Of a stretch of DNA of 64,000 nt, positions 1 through 36,394 are shown in pieces. Numbering within the stretch: position 1 is the first letter of the stretch; each line of letters opens with the position of its first letter. A program made the translations under genes and the position numbers. The notes beneath the pieces were generated by a model. The model did not search any database, had not been told where the DNA came from, and worked only from the letters and a program-made list of their open reading frames with translations. This stretch comes from Lamellibrachia satsuma. Taxonomy: Eukaryota > Annelida > Polychaeta > Sabellida > Siboglinidae. The DNA is taken from the NCBI GenBank assembly GCA_033239005.1, contig BSQZ01000010.1, forward strand, positions 11,678,001 through 11,742,000, written 5' to 3'.

Positions 1-30
1 GTTATTTGGTATATTGCATAATCCCATGGA

Positions 31-928
31 ATATTCCATAACTCGGGGTTACCGTTCGACGCAATGGGACAATCCTAGTTGCTGCTATAACAACACAAAT
101 GACAGCGACTTAACAGAGAAGCGCGGTTACAGAGACGATGTCGTCCTATCATAGGTTCTGTTCAATACGGACGTTTTATGGTTGTAGTAACACATACATG
201 GTCCGCTCAGGCCGAGTCGACGTGCAAGCGAAACAACGTGACGGCATTAAATGTACTTATGATTTATTTATTTAAATAATCAAGATCAACGAATACCCTT
301 AGCAACACGACATGTCACCAGGTCTGGGCACCTCAAGACCGAAACAAAAAAAAAACATTGCTTAAGAACTGACATTTGTGCTGTGAGAGACGAAAGTTGG
401 TATATGTGTATTTTTCATAGTATATATTTGACACACACAATGAACAGTATTTTGGCGTCCCTTGTAGAGTATGATTATTTATGCAGGCAAAGTCTTACAC
501 GTGTCGGGAAAGATGCATTTATTCAACCAAGTGAACTAGGGCATTGTGAAATGAACAGAATTGCCCCAGGTCCGTAACGACAGCAAGTGAATTCGAACCT
601 TCTCAACTCTCTAACCATTGTGTTGCTACACCGTACGACTGACTACGAATAACAACATTTTTATTGGCCCCGAGAGTTTCAGTCTTAGACGTGAATGCGT
701 AAAACACTGCACCATTTGTTCTGCCATGCGTCATGACGCCTACCGCTGTTTTACATTGTAGACGCCTTGAAAGATAAATGTCGTTCTATTATGATTAAGT
801 CGGCTCCCCCCCCCCCTCTATATTCAACGTGTCATTAGCGTTGTTGTTGAAATGTTTACGGTGTATTCAGCGCGCAGCAACTAGGATTGTCCCATTGCGT
901 CGAACGGTAACCGCGAGTTATGGAATAT
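31..928. mobile_element. Non-autonomous DNA transposon with 55-bp terminal inverted repeats
   Basis: Bases 31-85 and 874-928 are reverse complements over 55 positions with a single mismatch (the fourth base after ATAACTC, g versus c). Both ends start ATATTCCATAAC. The 788-bp interior has no convincing open frame and no transposase motif, so this looks like a deletion derivative of a cut-and-paste element. The outer flanks stop matching right at the ends. No target-site duplication longer than a dinucleotide is clear. The superfamily is not assignable. Confidence 0.8.
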
Positions 929-1167
929 AAAAAAAAACAAGCGCACTCTTCACCAATTCTCTGAATACAGCATTACCCCGTAATCAGCCAACATATAGAC
1001 CACAATCATGTTTACAGGTCTCTCAAACATCAGTTGACCAGATCTAAACAACAGTAGTTCTATGACACATCCACTGCGGGGCGCTTATGCAATGGTGAAC
1101 GTATTTCGCATGCGACCGACATAACAAAATACGCAGGCCTTGACCCCCATCTCCCACCCCCCACCCC
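929..1167. other. Unassigned spacer
   Basis: No gene or repeat family was recognised. A C-rich run (about 1147-1170) abuts the LINE tail. Confidence 0.4.
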
Positions 1168-1906
1168 ACAATTTAGCAAGATTTAACAAGATTGCCATCT
1201 CGAACAACAAGTTCCAGATGGCAAGTGGACAAGGAAGCCATTGGCTTATCGAGAGTCCAACAATTTTCTCATCTATGTGTAGCCCGCCCTTATCAGATAT
1301 CTGTCAATTCTATTTTTAAACATATTCACACTACTAGCATTAACACAATCATTTGGCAGTTTGTTCCAATCATTTATCACCCTCTGTGAGAAAGAGTACT
1401 TTCTCATGTCCAACCTACACTGCTCCTTAACTAATGCTGCTTTGTGTCCTCTGGTTCTACTGCCTTCTTTAAGTTTGAAGAACATATTCCTATCAACATC
1501 CTCATAACCGTTCACTATTTTAAACACTTCTATTTGGTCTCCCCTTAGTCTCCTGGTCTCTAGGGTTGTCAAACCACATTGTAATAAGCGACTTTCGTAA
1601 CTAAGGTTTCTTAATTCTGGAATCATCTTAGTTGCTCTTCGTTGTATTCTTTCTAGCTTATCTGTCTTTTTTACGATATGGCCTCCATGCTTGAATACAA
1701 TATTCCAAATGTGGTCTAACTATTGCTTTGTACAGGGGTACAATTAGATGTTTCTCCTTATACGTGATAGTTCTCCTAATTAGCCCTAGAATTTGATTTC
1801 CTTTCGAAGCAGCTATCCCACATTGCTCTGAAACTTTCATGTCAGCATTAAATGTTACTCCTAAATCCTTTTCTTGTGTCGTTCTACCTAGTACAGCATC
1901 CCCCAT
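1168..1906 (-). mobile_element. 5'-truncated CR1-like LINE (3' end of ORF2 plus tail)
   Basis: Read on the minus strand this gives the C-terminal part of a non-LTR retrotransposon ORF2: a GDAVLGRTTQEKDLGVTF segment, then IVRPHLEYCIQAW, then IPELRNLSYESRLLQCGLTT and a terminal domain ending IDRYLIRAGYT. The same protein and the same 3' tail (GATGGCAATCTTGTTAAATC) occur in the long LINE at 37354-41680. One frame change near 1640 splits it into two open frames (1933-1658 and 1626-1273). The 5' end stops abruptly near 1906, the usual result of incomplete reverse transcription. It is a dead copy. Confidence 0.9.
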
Positions 1907-2115
1907 GAATACGAATAACAAGGTCCGACACATCGGTCCAGGGTGTATCCGTCATAGACGTGGACCGTCGAGGTATTTGTTCTGTCATGCGTTCATGACT
2001 TATTTTACGGGGTAAAGGTAGGCGCCAAATATGATCCAAATCGTTCCATTTTAGTCCTGCTTTCGGCTTGGGGTACGTTCGTTTCGTAGAACCACCCTCC
2101 CACGATCGGTGATAT

Positions 2116-2372
2116 AAAAAGACGAAAAAGACAAAGATGAAGAAGACGAAGAAGAAGACGAAGAAGAAGATGATGAAGAAGATGAAGAAGAAGATGAAGA
2201 CGAAGAAGAAGAAGAAGAAGAAGACGAAGAAGAAGATTAAGAAGAAGATGAAGAAGAAGATGAAGACGAAGAAGAAGACGAAGAAGAATATGAAGATGAA
2301 GATGAAGAAGAAGATGAAGACGAAGAAGAAGAAGAAGACGAAGAAGAAGAAGAAGATGAAGAAGAAGAAGTG
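2116..2372. repeat. GAA/GAT/GAC trinucleotide-type simple repeat
   Basis: About 255 bp of purine-rich (AAGAAGA/GATGAA) repeat. It keeps long open frames on both strands (lysine-rich on +, leucine/phenylalanine-rich on -). These frames come from the repeat composition and are not genes. Confidence 0.9.
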
Positions 2373-3396
2373 CAATTCGACCGAAATCATCGACAAGTGG
2401 GGCAGTTGTCATAAGCATAACAAGAAGGGCTGACGATACAAACAATTTTGTAACAGGAATCGCTGTAAGCAACGTCGCCTCTTTATTGCACGGCTTGCAC
2501 TGTTATGCAGTCGTTTAATTGAATTTCGCGTTTAACATTTGCGAGCTGTCACGCCGAGTGCAATGACGTCACCATGACATAACAACGGCGTGTCGGACTG
2601 CCGAAAGATAGACCCATGATTAACATTTCTTCCCTTCCTCTCTGCATTGCTCCATTCCTCCCTCCTTGTCTTCTGGCCTCCCTTGCTTCTTTCCTGTCTT
2701 CCTCTCTACATCCCCACATCCGTTCCCCCTTTCTTCCGTCCCTCCTAACTCCCTTCCCCTACCCCTTCGTTCCAGCCCCTTCCGTTCTTCCCCTTTCCCC
2801 TTCCGGACCGGGTCGGCCAATGACCATCAGTATAAAATCTGAAATAAGAATAAGTTATGTGTTTGAGTTACCAAAATCTGCCGAAAGGGAATACAGAGCA
2901 GGTAGCGGAGAAACACCGAACTACACCCTTACACGGATCGTACGTTAATCCATTTCGGATGGGTTCATGAGTTAAGACAGGATTATCCGCGATTATCACT
3001 ATTGAAACACGGGTGCCTTCGTCTTGCTCGTACAGTGCCACTTATGTGGTCGTTGTTGCTTAGCGTTGAATATTCTACATCTGTCTTTAAAGTGATCACT
3101 AGCGTAACCACCCGTCCGTAGCGGCAGTGCAGCTAGGTCACCGTGACACCGTCACAAGTGGACACCTGCACTGGGGGCATTCAGAACACATCACGTGATG
3201 ACATCGTTACGGGTGAGTGGTGCTCTTTCAAAGCGAATGTTATATGTTTAGGACAGTGGCTGAGTTTTAGAAATCTGGATAACTGCCATTTTCATAATAT
3301 TACATGTTATACGTTTATATGATGTCTTTCTCTTTTTCGATAAAAATGCATCGCTGTTCTAATATATTGTTCAACGTTTTTCTGGGGCTTTCCGAC
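2373..3396. other. Spacer with a pyrimidine-rich tract
   Basis: A T/C-rich tract runs from about 2620 to 2815. The rest shows no gene, RNA gene or repeat family that I can recognise. Confidence 0.4.
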
Positions 3397-3590
<194 letters not shown>

Positions 3591-3816
3591 TGTGCGTGCT
3601 ATTGCAAGTGTGTGTGTGGGTGGTTGCTCGTTGACGTGTAGGTACGACAGATGACTAAATAAAGCGATACTGTTGACGAATAATTATCCACCTGTGTGGT
3701 GACACTAAATAATGGATAAAAACTAACCATTTGCAATGACAATCAATCGTGCTAGTGGCTTTCTCACAATGTGTTCTAAAAGTTGGGGATTCCGGTCAAT
3801 TCTCTGTTTATCTGGC

Positions 3817-4010
3817 TGTTGACATGTTAAACTAGCGCGACCGATAAGCGCCTGCGCAGTTCTCAGAAATCAGTTAAACTAGACTACCGCTGTGACGTAT
3901 TAAGGGCGGCGGATATATACACAAATAACGAAAACTCTACAATCAAATGCGCTGCTATGTCAGAAAGGGACCAGTTTGTTAAACAAAGATCAACATATGT
4001 TGCAAAATTT
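3817..4010 (+). repeat. Dispersed repeat, copy 1
   Basis: It shares blocks in the same order with 31520-31710: TGACATGTTAA, GACCGATAAGCGC, TGCGCAGTTCT, CTAGACTA, TCAGAAAG and a final AAC..ATGTT block. A diverged family of short interspersed elements is likely. No coding sequence or Pol III boxes were recognised. Confidence 0.6.
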
Positions 4011-4431
4011 ATGTTTTTGTTTGTTTCTTTGTTCGGGATGGGGCTTTAGCCATTACCCAGGGTTATGAAAGCACACAGATACCACTCAGCCCCTTTGTTT
4101 AATCTCACACCCTCGTGTATTTAATTACATGTATGGACACCCCATCCGACGTCGTACATGAGGTAACGGTCTCGGGTAGCGCCTATCCATCAGGACACTT
4201 TGCGATTAGCAATGCAAATGGACGACGTTTGACACCCGAGCTCCTCGCGGCTTGCTTGGCAACGACGGTCAGTGCATATATACATAAGGGTGTGTGTACT
4301 AGCAAGTGCATCGTTCGCTACTTAAATAAACGGGTATCCGTGGGGCTGAGATATATGTTTGCACAATGTTCTTCACTTGAGTGATGTTTCACTGCTCTCT
4401 CTTGTCCACACAGTCGCCTCACGTATAACTC
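4011..4431. other. Unassigned spacer
   Basis: An 89-codon open frame (4115-4384) has no recognisable domain or splice context. I see nothing else. Confidence 0.4.
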
Positions 4432-4856
4432 CATTCTTCCTTCATTCCTTCTTTCCTTCCTTCCTTACTTCCCTACTTCCTTCCTCCCTCACTCCCTTCC
4501 TTTCTTCCTCCCTCCCCTCTTCCTTCCTTCCTCTCTTCCTCCGTCCCTCCATCCATTTCCCTCCCTTCCTTCTTTCCTTCCTTCATTCCTTCCTTTCTTC
4601 CAACCTATCTTCCTTTCTTCCTCCCTCCCTTGCTCCCTCTTTTTTTCCTTCCTTCCTCTCTCCCTTCCTCCCTTCCTTCATTCCTTCCTTCCTACCTACC
4701 TACCGTCCTTTCTTCCTTCCTCCCTTCCTTCCTCTTCCTTCCTCCCTCCCTCCTTCCCCCTCCCTTCATCCCTCCCTTCCTCCAGCCTCCCTCCCTTTTT
4801 TCCTTCCTTCCTTCCTCTCCCTTCATCCCTTCCTTCCCTCCTTCATGTCTTTCTTT
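4432..4856. repeat. (TTCC)n-type polypyrimidine tract
   Basis: About 425 bp of almost pure C/T on the + strand, built from TTCC, CTCC and TTTCC units. The serine/leucine/proline-rich frames through it are artefacts. Confidence 0.9.
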
Positions 4857-6147
4857 ATTTTTGTTCTATTTTAATCTCGTTTACTGACTTGCCCTTTAAT
4901 ACTATCTTCACTGCATTGCTCGTCTCCTCCTCTTCGTATTCCCAGTAATTTCCTGCTCGATGGGGGCCATATCACACATTCGTTTCTGCTCCCCGACGAA
5001 TTGTTGTGATCTCTCACGATCTTCTGCCAGTTTCTCACATTCGTTGCTGTTCACACATGTGTTTTCAAGATCTCTCTAAAAACTGTCCATCTTAATTTTG
5101 TTCGTCCTCTTCTGCTTCTGCCACACTCTTATGTTTTCGGTGCTCTCTTTGTCAGTCTCTCCTCGCTCAACCTTTGAATGTGTCCTGCCCACGGCAGTCT
5201 GCTCCCAGCTACCTCCTTTTCCATGTGAATATTCTATCCTGCATCTTGTTGTAGTTCCATCACCCAACTTATGTCATCTCGGTTCACTCTCCGAACCTTG
5301 TTCTTCTCTGCTACACGTAGCTTCTCCTCACATGTGTTCCAACCCACGTACAGCAGCCGGTACCGCATACTCCTCAAACAGTTTCCCTTTAGCTGTTTCT
5401 TCATTTCTCTCCCACATAATACCTTCCACCCTCCTCCCTGCTGCTCCTGCTGCTCCTGCTCCTGCTGCTCCTGCTTGCAACCTCCTATCCACTTCCACAC
5501 TGCACAATTCCCCAGGTAGACGAAACGTCAGGTTCTATTTGTGTTCTCTATTGTGCACCGGTTTGTGGGGTCAAGTATTTGTAGGCCAAACGTCCGAACG
5601 TTCATGCATGAAGTTAGTATTGGCGCGCAAACGTTTGAGAATTGTGGTGCAAATCGTACCCCTTTTGGGACACACACGACTTGGCCTATTTGTTGTTGTA
5701 AGGCAAAAATTAATAACCAAAATTGGTACAGCTTTCTTGGCCGGCTGTTTCTGCTTAAAGCGTAACCAAATTGGGTTGGCATCAGATTATATCGTTTGAT
5801 TGGTAGATTGCTCCAATAAAGTGGTATCTGCTGGTATAGATCAGGGGCGTATCTAGGCTTGTTGGCAGGGGGTCTCAGTCAGTCGTAGTCATATGTCGTT
5901 CTACTTACGAACCGGGAGGGGACCCACATGTGTAGCTCTACTTACAGAAGGGTTATCATTAGCTGGCTGCTAGTACTGCAGTCTTTACATTGACACTAGT
6001 TCCTATATAGGCCTATATACTTTACCGTAATATTTGCCACGGACACAGGGAGGAGGTCTAAGACCCCCTATATCCGCTGGTGTAGGTGGGGTGCGCTTTG
6101 CCCTCCCTCGGGTGGGGGACGCTTTACCCACACTATTCTGCATGTTG
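4857..6147. other. Spacer containing a dispersed-repeat fragment
   Basis: Bases about 5825-5930 share blocks (CTAGGCTTGTTGG, GGGTCTCA, TATGTCGTTCTACTTACGAA) with 20398-20500, so they belong to an interspersed repeat family. A short CTG/CTC run lies at 5430-5475. The 233-codon frame at 5098-5799 has no domain I recognise and no codon or splice support. Confidence 0.5.
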
Positions 6148-6322
6148 GATAACCAGATGGTCCGTGTTTGTATGTTGGATCACCAGATGGTCCGTGTTTC
6201 TCTGTTTGATCACCAGATGGACCGTGTTTGTATGTTGCATCACCAGATGGTCCGTGTTTCTCTGTTTGATCACCAGATGGACCGTGTTTGTATGTTGCAT
6301 CACCAGATGGACCGTGTTTCAT
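6148..6322. repeat. 30-bp tandem repeat, about 6 copies
   Basis: Units share ATCACCAGATGG followed by a CCGTGTTT block, and alternate between two sequence variants, giving a 60-bp higher-order period (CTCTGTTTG and GTATGTTGC variants). Confidence 0.9.
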
Positions 6323-6509
6323 AACTACTCTATGTGCATGTGGTTAACATGTGGCGATCTTTGGCGTGGACATTTACTCTTCACCACATTATGTGTTTAT
6401 TACCATTATTATCTTCTCACAAGAAAATATGTAGTTTCAAGAAACATCCCATAAACGCTCTACTGTGCTGTAGGTCACTGCCCCGTTTACCTACGAACCC
6501 GACAAAGTT

Positions 6510-6829
6510 TGTTTTATGAATCGCGCGCGCTCGATGACAAGTTGCCATGCTTGGCTTGCCAGGACGTCTCAATGCGAACTTCCGGAGAGTAATATTCGAG
6601 CGATATACAGGCAGTCAGCTGCTTACATTAGCCACGCCTTCCGCGCTAACAGATGTGTCGCCCGGTCTCAAGTTACAGCGCCGCACGACGAACGGAGCAG
6701 CACAAGCACAGGTATCGTCAACAACACTGGTTCATCTGCGCATAACGTGCAGGACGCCACTCGAATCTCGCGAAACATTTGCCAGTACCAGCCATCGACC
6801 AGGGACGTCGCGCCCAGAGGGAAAGGAGC
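6510..6829 (+). promoter_or_regulatory. Candidate 5' leader / promoter-proximal region of the transporter gene
   Basis: This stretch is visibly richer in CpG than the flanks and runs straight into the proposed initiator ATG at 6830. No TATA box or transcription start can be fixed by eye. It is assigned only because the first coding exon is proposed at its 3' end. Confidence 0.35.
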
Positions 6830-30689
<23,860 letters not shown>

Positions 30690-31029
30690 GCGGTCGCTGC
30701 CATGGAAATGTTGGCAGATAGCAGTTTATGCATTGGGTGGCATGTCTAAAATCATGGTTTCGTTGGCGTTGTGCCAAAGCTGAAATACTATGCGTCTTCG
30801 TATCATTAGTAGCGTGATACATCGGCAAGAAATCCGTATTCTATGTAGGACATATTTTACACGTCACAGGATGTGACAGTTGTTAATGGATGTTTGACAT
30901 TTTGATTGGGAACATGGCCATGATAATACAAACAGTGTTCTCTTTCGTTTAGTTTATAAGTGCAAGTTGCTAACAGTTTCATATACAAACATGGCATTTG
31001 AAAATTATGCTTGTTAAGTCCAAGTATAT

Positions 31030-31035
31030 AATAAA
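31030..31035 (+). promoter_or_regulatory. Candidate polyadenylation signal, proximal
   Basis: AATAAA 340 bp after the transporter stop. It competes with the signal at 31457. Confidence 0.4.
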
Positions 31036-31131
31036 TATAAAATAACAAGAGTTATTGCAAAAATATACAACACATTATGTAATTGATCCTGACTTAAACG
31101 CAACGGGAGTTTTATTAATCAGTTAGTATGT

Positions 31132-31206
31132 GAGTGAGCGAGCGAGCGAGCGTGCGAGCGAGCGTGTTTTCGTGCGCGCGTGTATGTGTGTATCCGTGCG
31201 TGCGTG
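31132..31206. repeat. Imperfect GAGC/GTGC/GTGT repeat
   Basis: Short degenerate tract in the presumed transporter 3' UTR. Confidence 0.7.
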
Positions 31207-31456
31207 TAAAATCTTCTTTGGAGACAATATATGTTTACATGGGAAATGATATTTGTACACAATGCATTAGTGACATTTTTTAAACAGCATATTTTGTAGA
31301 GGAATTTGCGATAATGGTTTCTGTGGACAGTCGACAGACATTCCAAGTTATCGAAATGTTACTATGTTGCACTAAAATGCTGTATAAATAGTTTACTCTT
31401 TGTTATTTTTACACAATATGGTAGTAGTACTTAACCCCACTGTATAGATAAACCTG

Positions 31457-31462
31457 AATAAA
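31457..31462 (+). promoter_or_regulatory. Candidate polyadenylation signal, distal
   Basis: AATAAA followed about 35-50 bp later by a GT-rich stretch (TATGTGTTGCGGTT). This context makes it the better candidate for the transporter transcript end, giving a 3' UTR of roughly 0.8 kb. Confidence 0.5.
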
Positions 31463-31519
31463 GTGCATTTAAGCCGAGACAAAAATTCAGAATATGTGTT
31501 GCGGTTATTTCTCTAGTTC

Positions 31520-31710
31520 ATTGAGCGCTGACATGTTAACCAGCGAGACCGATAAGCGCATGCGCAGTTCTTTGAAAATCTGCTAACCTAGACTATTGTA
31601 ACGTAATGAGGGAGGCCGGTTCACACAGATCAAAAGCGAAGTTTCAAACAAACGTGCTATTTTCTCAGAAAGAAGATTAATTTAGTAAAACAAGCCAAAC
31701 TATGTTACGT
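31520..31710 (+). repeat. Dispersed repeat, copy 2
   Basis: Partner of 3817-4010, in the same orientation, with conserved ACCGATAAGCGC.TGCGCAGTTCT and CTAGACTA blocks. Confidence 0.6.
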
Positions 31711-32559
31711 AAGTTGAGTTTTAACAAAACAGTATACCCATATTGTATTGGCAAATATAGGAATAGGGTTCAGCCTACTGTTACGTTTCCCATTGGTGAC
31801 CACGTTAACGTTTTGCACGATTATAAGAAAACGGGACCATAAAAAATTCTGAAACTTCTTTCCTGCCGTTGTCAGCATATCATTGACATGCTGGTCGAGT
31901 TTTGTCAAAATCACGTATTCATAAATCTTTTAAAACGGCTGAACGTGCCATACCTGTCAATATTTACCAATTTCTGCATAAATTATGGCAAAAAAATCCC
32001 CAAAATCCTTCCGCCTATTTAAATCATCTAAAAATCCACGGCTACACTGCTAACATGTTCTACCAGCAAACTTGCCAATGTGTCTGCTCAAATGTCAGAT
32101 GATATGATTTTTTTAAAACTACGCATATCTAAAATTACTGTGCCCTACATTCGTAACACACCAGGAAGTCTGAGGCATGATCCCAATAGGTGTATGCCAA
32201 TATATTTTATTTGTCGAGCGAATTTTGCTAGACTTTGACATTCGTGACGTAGGGCTATCTCACAGTATGGCACGGCCCATGAAATTAAGGTGTAGTGTGT
32301 TCAACAAGGTTTTCATAGTAAGCCACTGGCGTGATATTCGTTAATGTAGTTACAAATGGTTATGTTTTAGTAAGTCTTCTATGTGCATAGGCCCAAAACC
32401 ATGACTTTTGTTTCCCTTTAACATAGCATTCCGTGTCGTGTTACATGTTTAACGTGATGACGTGATCAGTCCCTCCTAGGGTGTTCACTGGATTAGCCCC
32501 ACAAACATGTCCTTCTCGGTGATCTCTCGAAGAAATCCTTAAGACTTAAGATAGGATAA
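31711..32559. other. Intergenic spacer
   Basis: No gene, RNA or repeat family recognised. Confidence 0.4.
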
Positions 32560-34725
32560 CAAAGGCTATTATCGCCCAGGTTGCTCATTGCTCATTGCAA
32601 GGTTGTTGCTGGCATAAGCGACCATGAGGTCGACACCTCCATTAACTCCAAGCCAAACCTAAATAAAAGGATACCAAGGAAGGTATTTCTATTTGGCAAA
32701 GCGGACATACCCAGCATGAAATCTGACATGATACATTTCCAACACTCTTTCTTCAACTGTGATCCACTTCCCCACACTGTCCACCAAAGCTGGGACATGC
32801 TCAACTCGGAAATCAAGGCCCTTATGAATAAACGCATTCCAACCAAGATGACTTGCTTCGAACACATACATCCCTGGATAACTGGACAATAACGAGGACT
32901 GGAAATCCTACAAAAACTTCCAAAAGCTAACTCAAAAGAAACAGCTCCATAAATACTGGTCTTTTCAAAACGATAAGTTCCAAAACCCTGACGACAAATC
33001 CAATAAAGCTTTCTGGCACCTCATTAAATCAAAGAAACAAGACTCCACCATTATCTCGTCCCTAACAAAATGGATCTAATTTAATTTTCGACAGCAAAGG
33101 AAAAGCTGACTCCTTCAATTAACAGTTCCGTTCAGTTTTCACTGACACAAACACAACCAACATTCCGATCATAAATGAACTACACCGTCCACCAGTCCGT
33201 CATGTATCAGTAACTGCAGATGGCGTTCTCAAACTTCTCCAGTCACTTAAAACTAAAAAGGCCACAGGACCAGACATTATCCCTGTCCGTATATCAAAAG
33301 ATCTTGCAGTTGAAATTTCTCCAATACCAGTTACTATATTTCAACAGTCATTAGATACAGGTCTAGTCTCATCAGATTGGAGGTTAGGTAACATTTCCCC
33401 AATCCACAAGAAATGTAACAGATCTACACCATCCTATTATTGCCCTGTCTCCATTACATCCATCTGCAGTAAGTTGGTTGAACATATAATATTTAGCCAA
33501 GTCATGGAACACCATAACAAACATAATTGTTTTTACAGATGCCCAACATGGTGTCAGACACGGCCATTCATGCGAATCCTAAGTAATTACCATAACCCAA
33601 ATCCTTGCAAAATCGCACGATGACCGTGAACAACTTGCTGCAGTGGTCCGCGACTTTTCAAAAGCATTTGACAGTGTCCCCAACAAACGATTACTTCTAA
33701 AACTTCACCATTATGGAATCCGTGGCACATTACTGAAGTGGATCAAAAAGTTTATAACATGCCGATCCCACCGAGTGGCAGTAGACGGAAGGTCACCTGA
33801 CTGGGTCCCCGTAAAATCTGGGGTAGTCAAGGGAACAGTGCTGGGACAATTACTTTTTCTCACATTCATTAAAGACCTACCAACAGGAATTACATTCAAG
33901 CTCCGTCTTTTTGCAGATGACTGTCTCATTTATAAATATATCTCCAGCACAGCCGATAGCCTAGCACTCCAGGAAGACATGGGTACACTTCATAAATGGT
34001 CCAACTAGTGGCAAATGAAATTTAACATCGACAAATGTCACACCATGAGAAGAACCCTCCGTCGCAATACGGTAAATACCGACTACCACCTAGAAAGAAA
34101 TACGCTTTCCATGGTGTCACATTACCCATATCTAGGGTTGACCATGTCTAACACCATGTCATGACAAAATCATATAAACGGCATCATAGCTCGCGCCAAC
34201 AAAATGCTTAGTGTAATCTGACGCAATCTTAGAGGAACCTCCCAGAAGCTACGACAGCAAGCCTACATTTCACTAGTCCGCCCACACTTAGAATATTGTT
34301 GCACCGTATGGAACCCAGACACCAGGAAGGAGGAGGAACTGAAAGTGAAAACATCCAGCGCCGTGCTGCCAGATTTGTCTCTCACAGCTACGGTCAACGG
34401 GAGAATGTGTACGCTATGATCAATAACCTTCACTGGGACACACTCGAGAAAAGAAGACAAATCTCTTGCCTCTTCTTGATGTATGGGATCCATACCAACC
34501 AGATTGCCGCTAATGACAATCGCTACCTCGCCCCAATGCTCACGAACAGTACAATATATTACAATTCAAACAAATATCAAATCATCCCAGCTCGCACCCA
34601 GGTGTACAGCAACTCTTTCTTCCCACGCACGTTCATCTGGTGGAACGCCCTCCCCGGGAACGTGTGGGTAGTTCCAACCTTCGAGCTCTTCAGAGGAGCT
34701 TTTACCACACAGTCACAAATCTAAG
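32560..34725 (+). mobile_element. 5'-truncated, degenerate non-LTR retrotransposon (second LINE family)
   Basis: Plus-strand fragments follow LINE ORF2 order: an endonuclease/linker segment with ISDHEV..., KPNLNKRIPRKVFLFGKADI and IPTKMTCFEHIHPWI (32610-32880), AFWHLIKSKKQDSTIISSL (about 33040), a thumb/finger region (33230-33480), and the RT palm with VVRDFSKAFDSVPNKRLLLK (33640), a changed VKGTVLGQLLF where VPQGTVLGPLLF is expected, and LFADDCLIYK, then VRPHLEYCCTVWNP and IQRRAARFV (34275-34380) and SFFPRTFIWWNALP. Several stops and frame changes break it. It differs clearly from the CR1-like family in this window. Confidence 0.92.
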
Positions 34726-35280
34726 CCGTGACCTATGTTTTTACTCGAACTCTGTTCATACTTTACTCGCACCTTATACATACTTTTACTCGCACCTTCA
34801 CGTCCGGCACAGCACATGTATATATACACCCGTTGGCGGTAAATCCTGACTTATGGACGCTGTCAATTAATCATGTAGAAGAGAGTGCGACAAACGGTGA
34901 CGCCACATCACCGAGCCTGGACAACCGATGATATAGTTGTCCGGAAGGGAGCGCATCGGAGAGGAAACGTCGCGAGTAAAAAAATTTAATGTACAGTTTT
35001 AAATGTAACTTTAAGAACACATGTATATGACATTAGCAGCGATAGAAATATTGACGCGAACTACATACATAAGGTTATACGAGATGACATGGTTTTGACG
35101 GAAGTGGAGTAAATATTCTCCGAATACGTCACGGCTGTGTTGTTGTCACCGGCGTTGCAATAAACGACCGGGACATTTCTGGATTTCCCAAAGGTGTAAG
35201 ACGCGTGTTCTTCTTGCTCACGTTTGTCATGTTGTACTTATGGGTTACGGAGCACTTATTGTTACGAACAAATACCACGT
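34726..35280. other. Intergenic spacer
   Basis: Nothing recognised. Confidence 0.4.
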
Positions 35281-35398
35281 AATACATGGCATGCCATGAC
35301 ATACCATGTATTACATGGCATGCCATGACATACCATGTATTACATGGCATGCCATGACATACCATGTATTACATGGAATTACATGGATTACCATGGAA
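35281..35398. repeat. 29-bp tandem repeat with palindromic core, about 3 copies
   Basis: Unit ACATGGCATGCCATGACATA then CCATGTATT. CATGGCATGCCATG is a perfect palindrome and ATACATGG/CCATGTAT adds a second. Confidence 0.9.
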
Positions 35399-35742
35399 GT
35401 GGAGACAGGGGCAAGTTGTTACACAGGCGGTTTACGAAAACATAGCACACGTGTGGAGATACCATCGACAGTAGTTGGTTGGAAGTCCACCAGCAGACAC
35501 ACTGTCCAAAAATCGGGAGTTAAGAAGACGAACTTAACGAGGTGTGGACAAAAATAACTGTTTAACCACCTAAAGCTTTTTTGTATGTCCACATAAAATC
35601 ATCTCACGCAGCCAATGTTTATGTTTCAAAACAAATATGTCTGCACATAGTATAAAGGGGTTATGCCAAGCAGATGTTAAACTGAAATTCAGGATTTGTT
35701 ATCGTCCACGTGCATTCAACTGCAAAAAATGTGCTTGGGGCA

Positions 35743-36240
35743 AGTTGCTACAACTGTAACAACACTCGGGTGGCGCGTACCGATGGCTCAGCCAGCGAGT
35801 TGCTACAACTGTAACAACACTCGGGTGGCGCGTACCGATGGCTCAGCCAGCGAGTTGCTACAACTGTAACAACACTCGGGTGGCGCGTACCGATGGCTCA
35901 GCCAGCGAGTTGCTACAACTGTAACAACACTCGGGTGGCGCGTACCGATGGCTCAGCCAGCGAGTTGCTACAACTGTAACAACACTCGGGTGGCGCGTAC
36001 CGATGGCTCAGCCAGCGAGTTGCTACAACTGTAACAACACTCGGGTGGCGCGTACCGATGGCTCAGCCAGCGAGTTGCTACAACTGTAACAACACTCGGG
36101 TGGCGCGTACCGATGGCTCAGCCAGCGAGTTGCTACAACTGTAACAACACTCGGGTGGCGCGTACCGATGGCTCAGCCAGCAAGTTGCTACAACTGTAAC
36201 AACACTCGGGTGGTGCGTACCGATGGCCCAGTCAGCGAGT
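35743..36240. repeat. 55-bp minisatellite, 9 copies, hairpin in each unit
   Basis: Unit starts GAGTTGCTACAACTGTAACA then ACACTCGGGTGGCGCGTACC and GATGGCTCAGCCAGC. Inner copies look identical; only the first and last vary. GTTGCTACA and TGTAACAAC form a stem with one unpaired base on each arm, and TGGCTCAGCCA is a second short stem. Confidence 0.95.
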
Positions 36241-36394
36241 TGTGTGCTAACAATGACTGAAAGAACAACATTTATTTAACCACGACGTGTGAACGCCTTA
36301 TTTCACATGTGAAGCCGATCGTACTGGTTTATAACCAGTACTGCAAATGCTAGCAGCGTCAAACAAATTTGACAAATATCTCAGAAGACTGGGT

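Noticed and set aside
1884..2472. Phe- and Leu-rich frames of 155-170 residues on -
   Set aside because: Translations of the GAA/GAT simple repeat.
5098..5799. 233-codon frame as a gene
   Set aside because: No recognisable domain, low-complexity Ser/Pro/Ala content, overlapping frames on both strands, no splice context.
35743..36240. CRISPR-like array
   Set aside because: Units are contiguous 55-bp repeats with no unique spacers, in a eukaryotic genome; this is a minisatellite.
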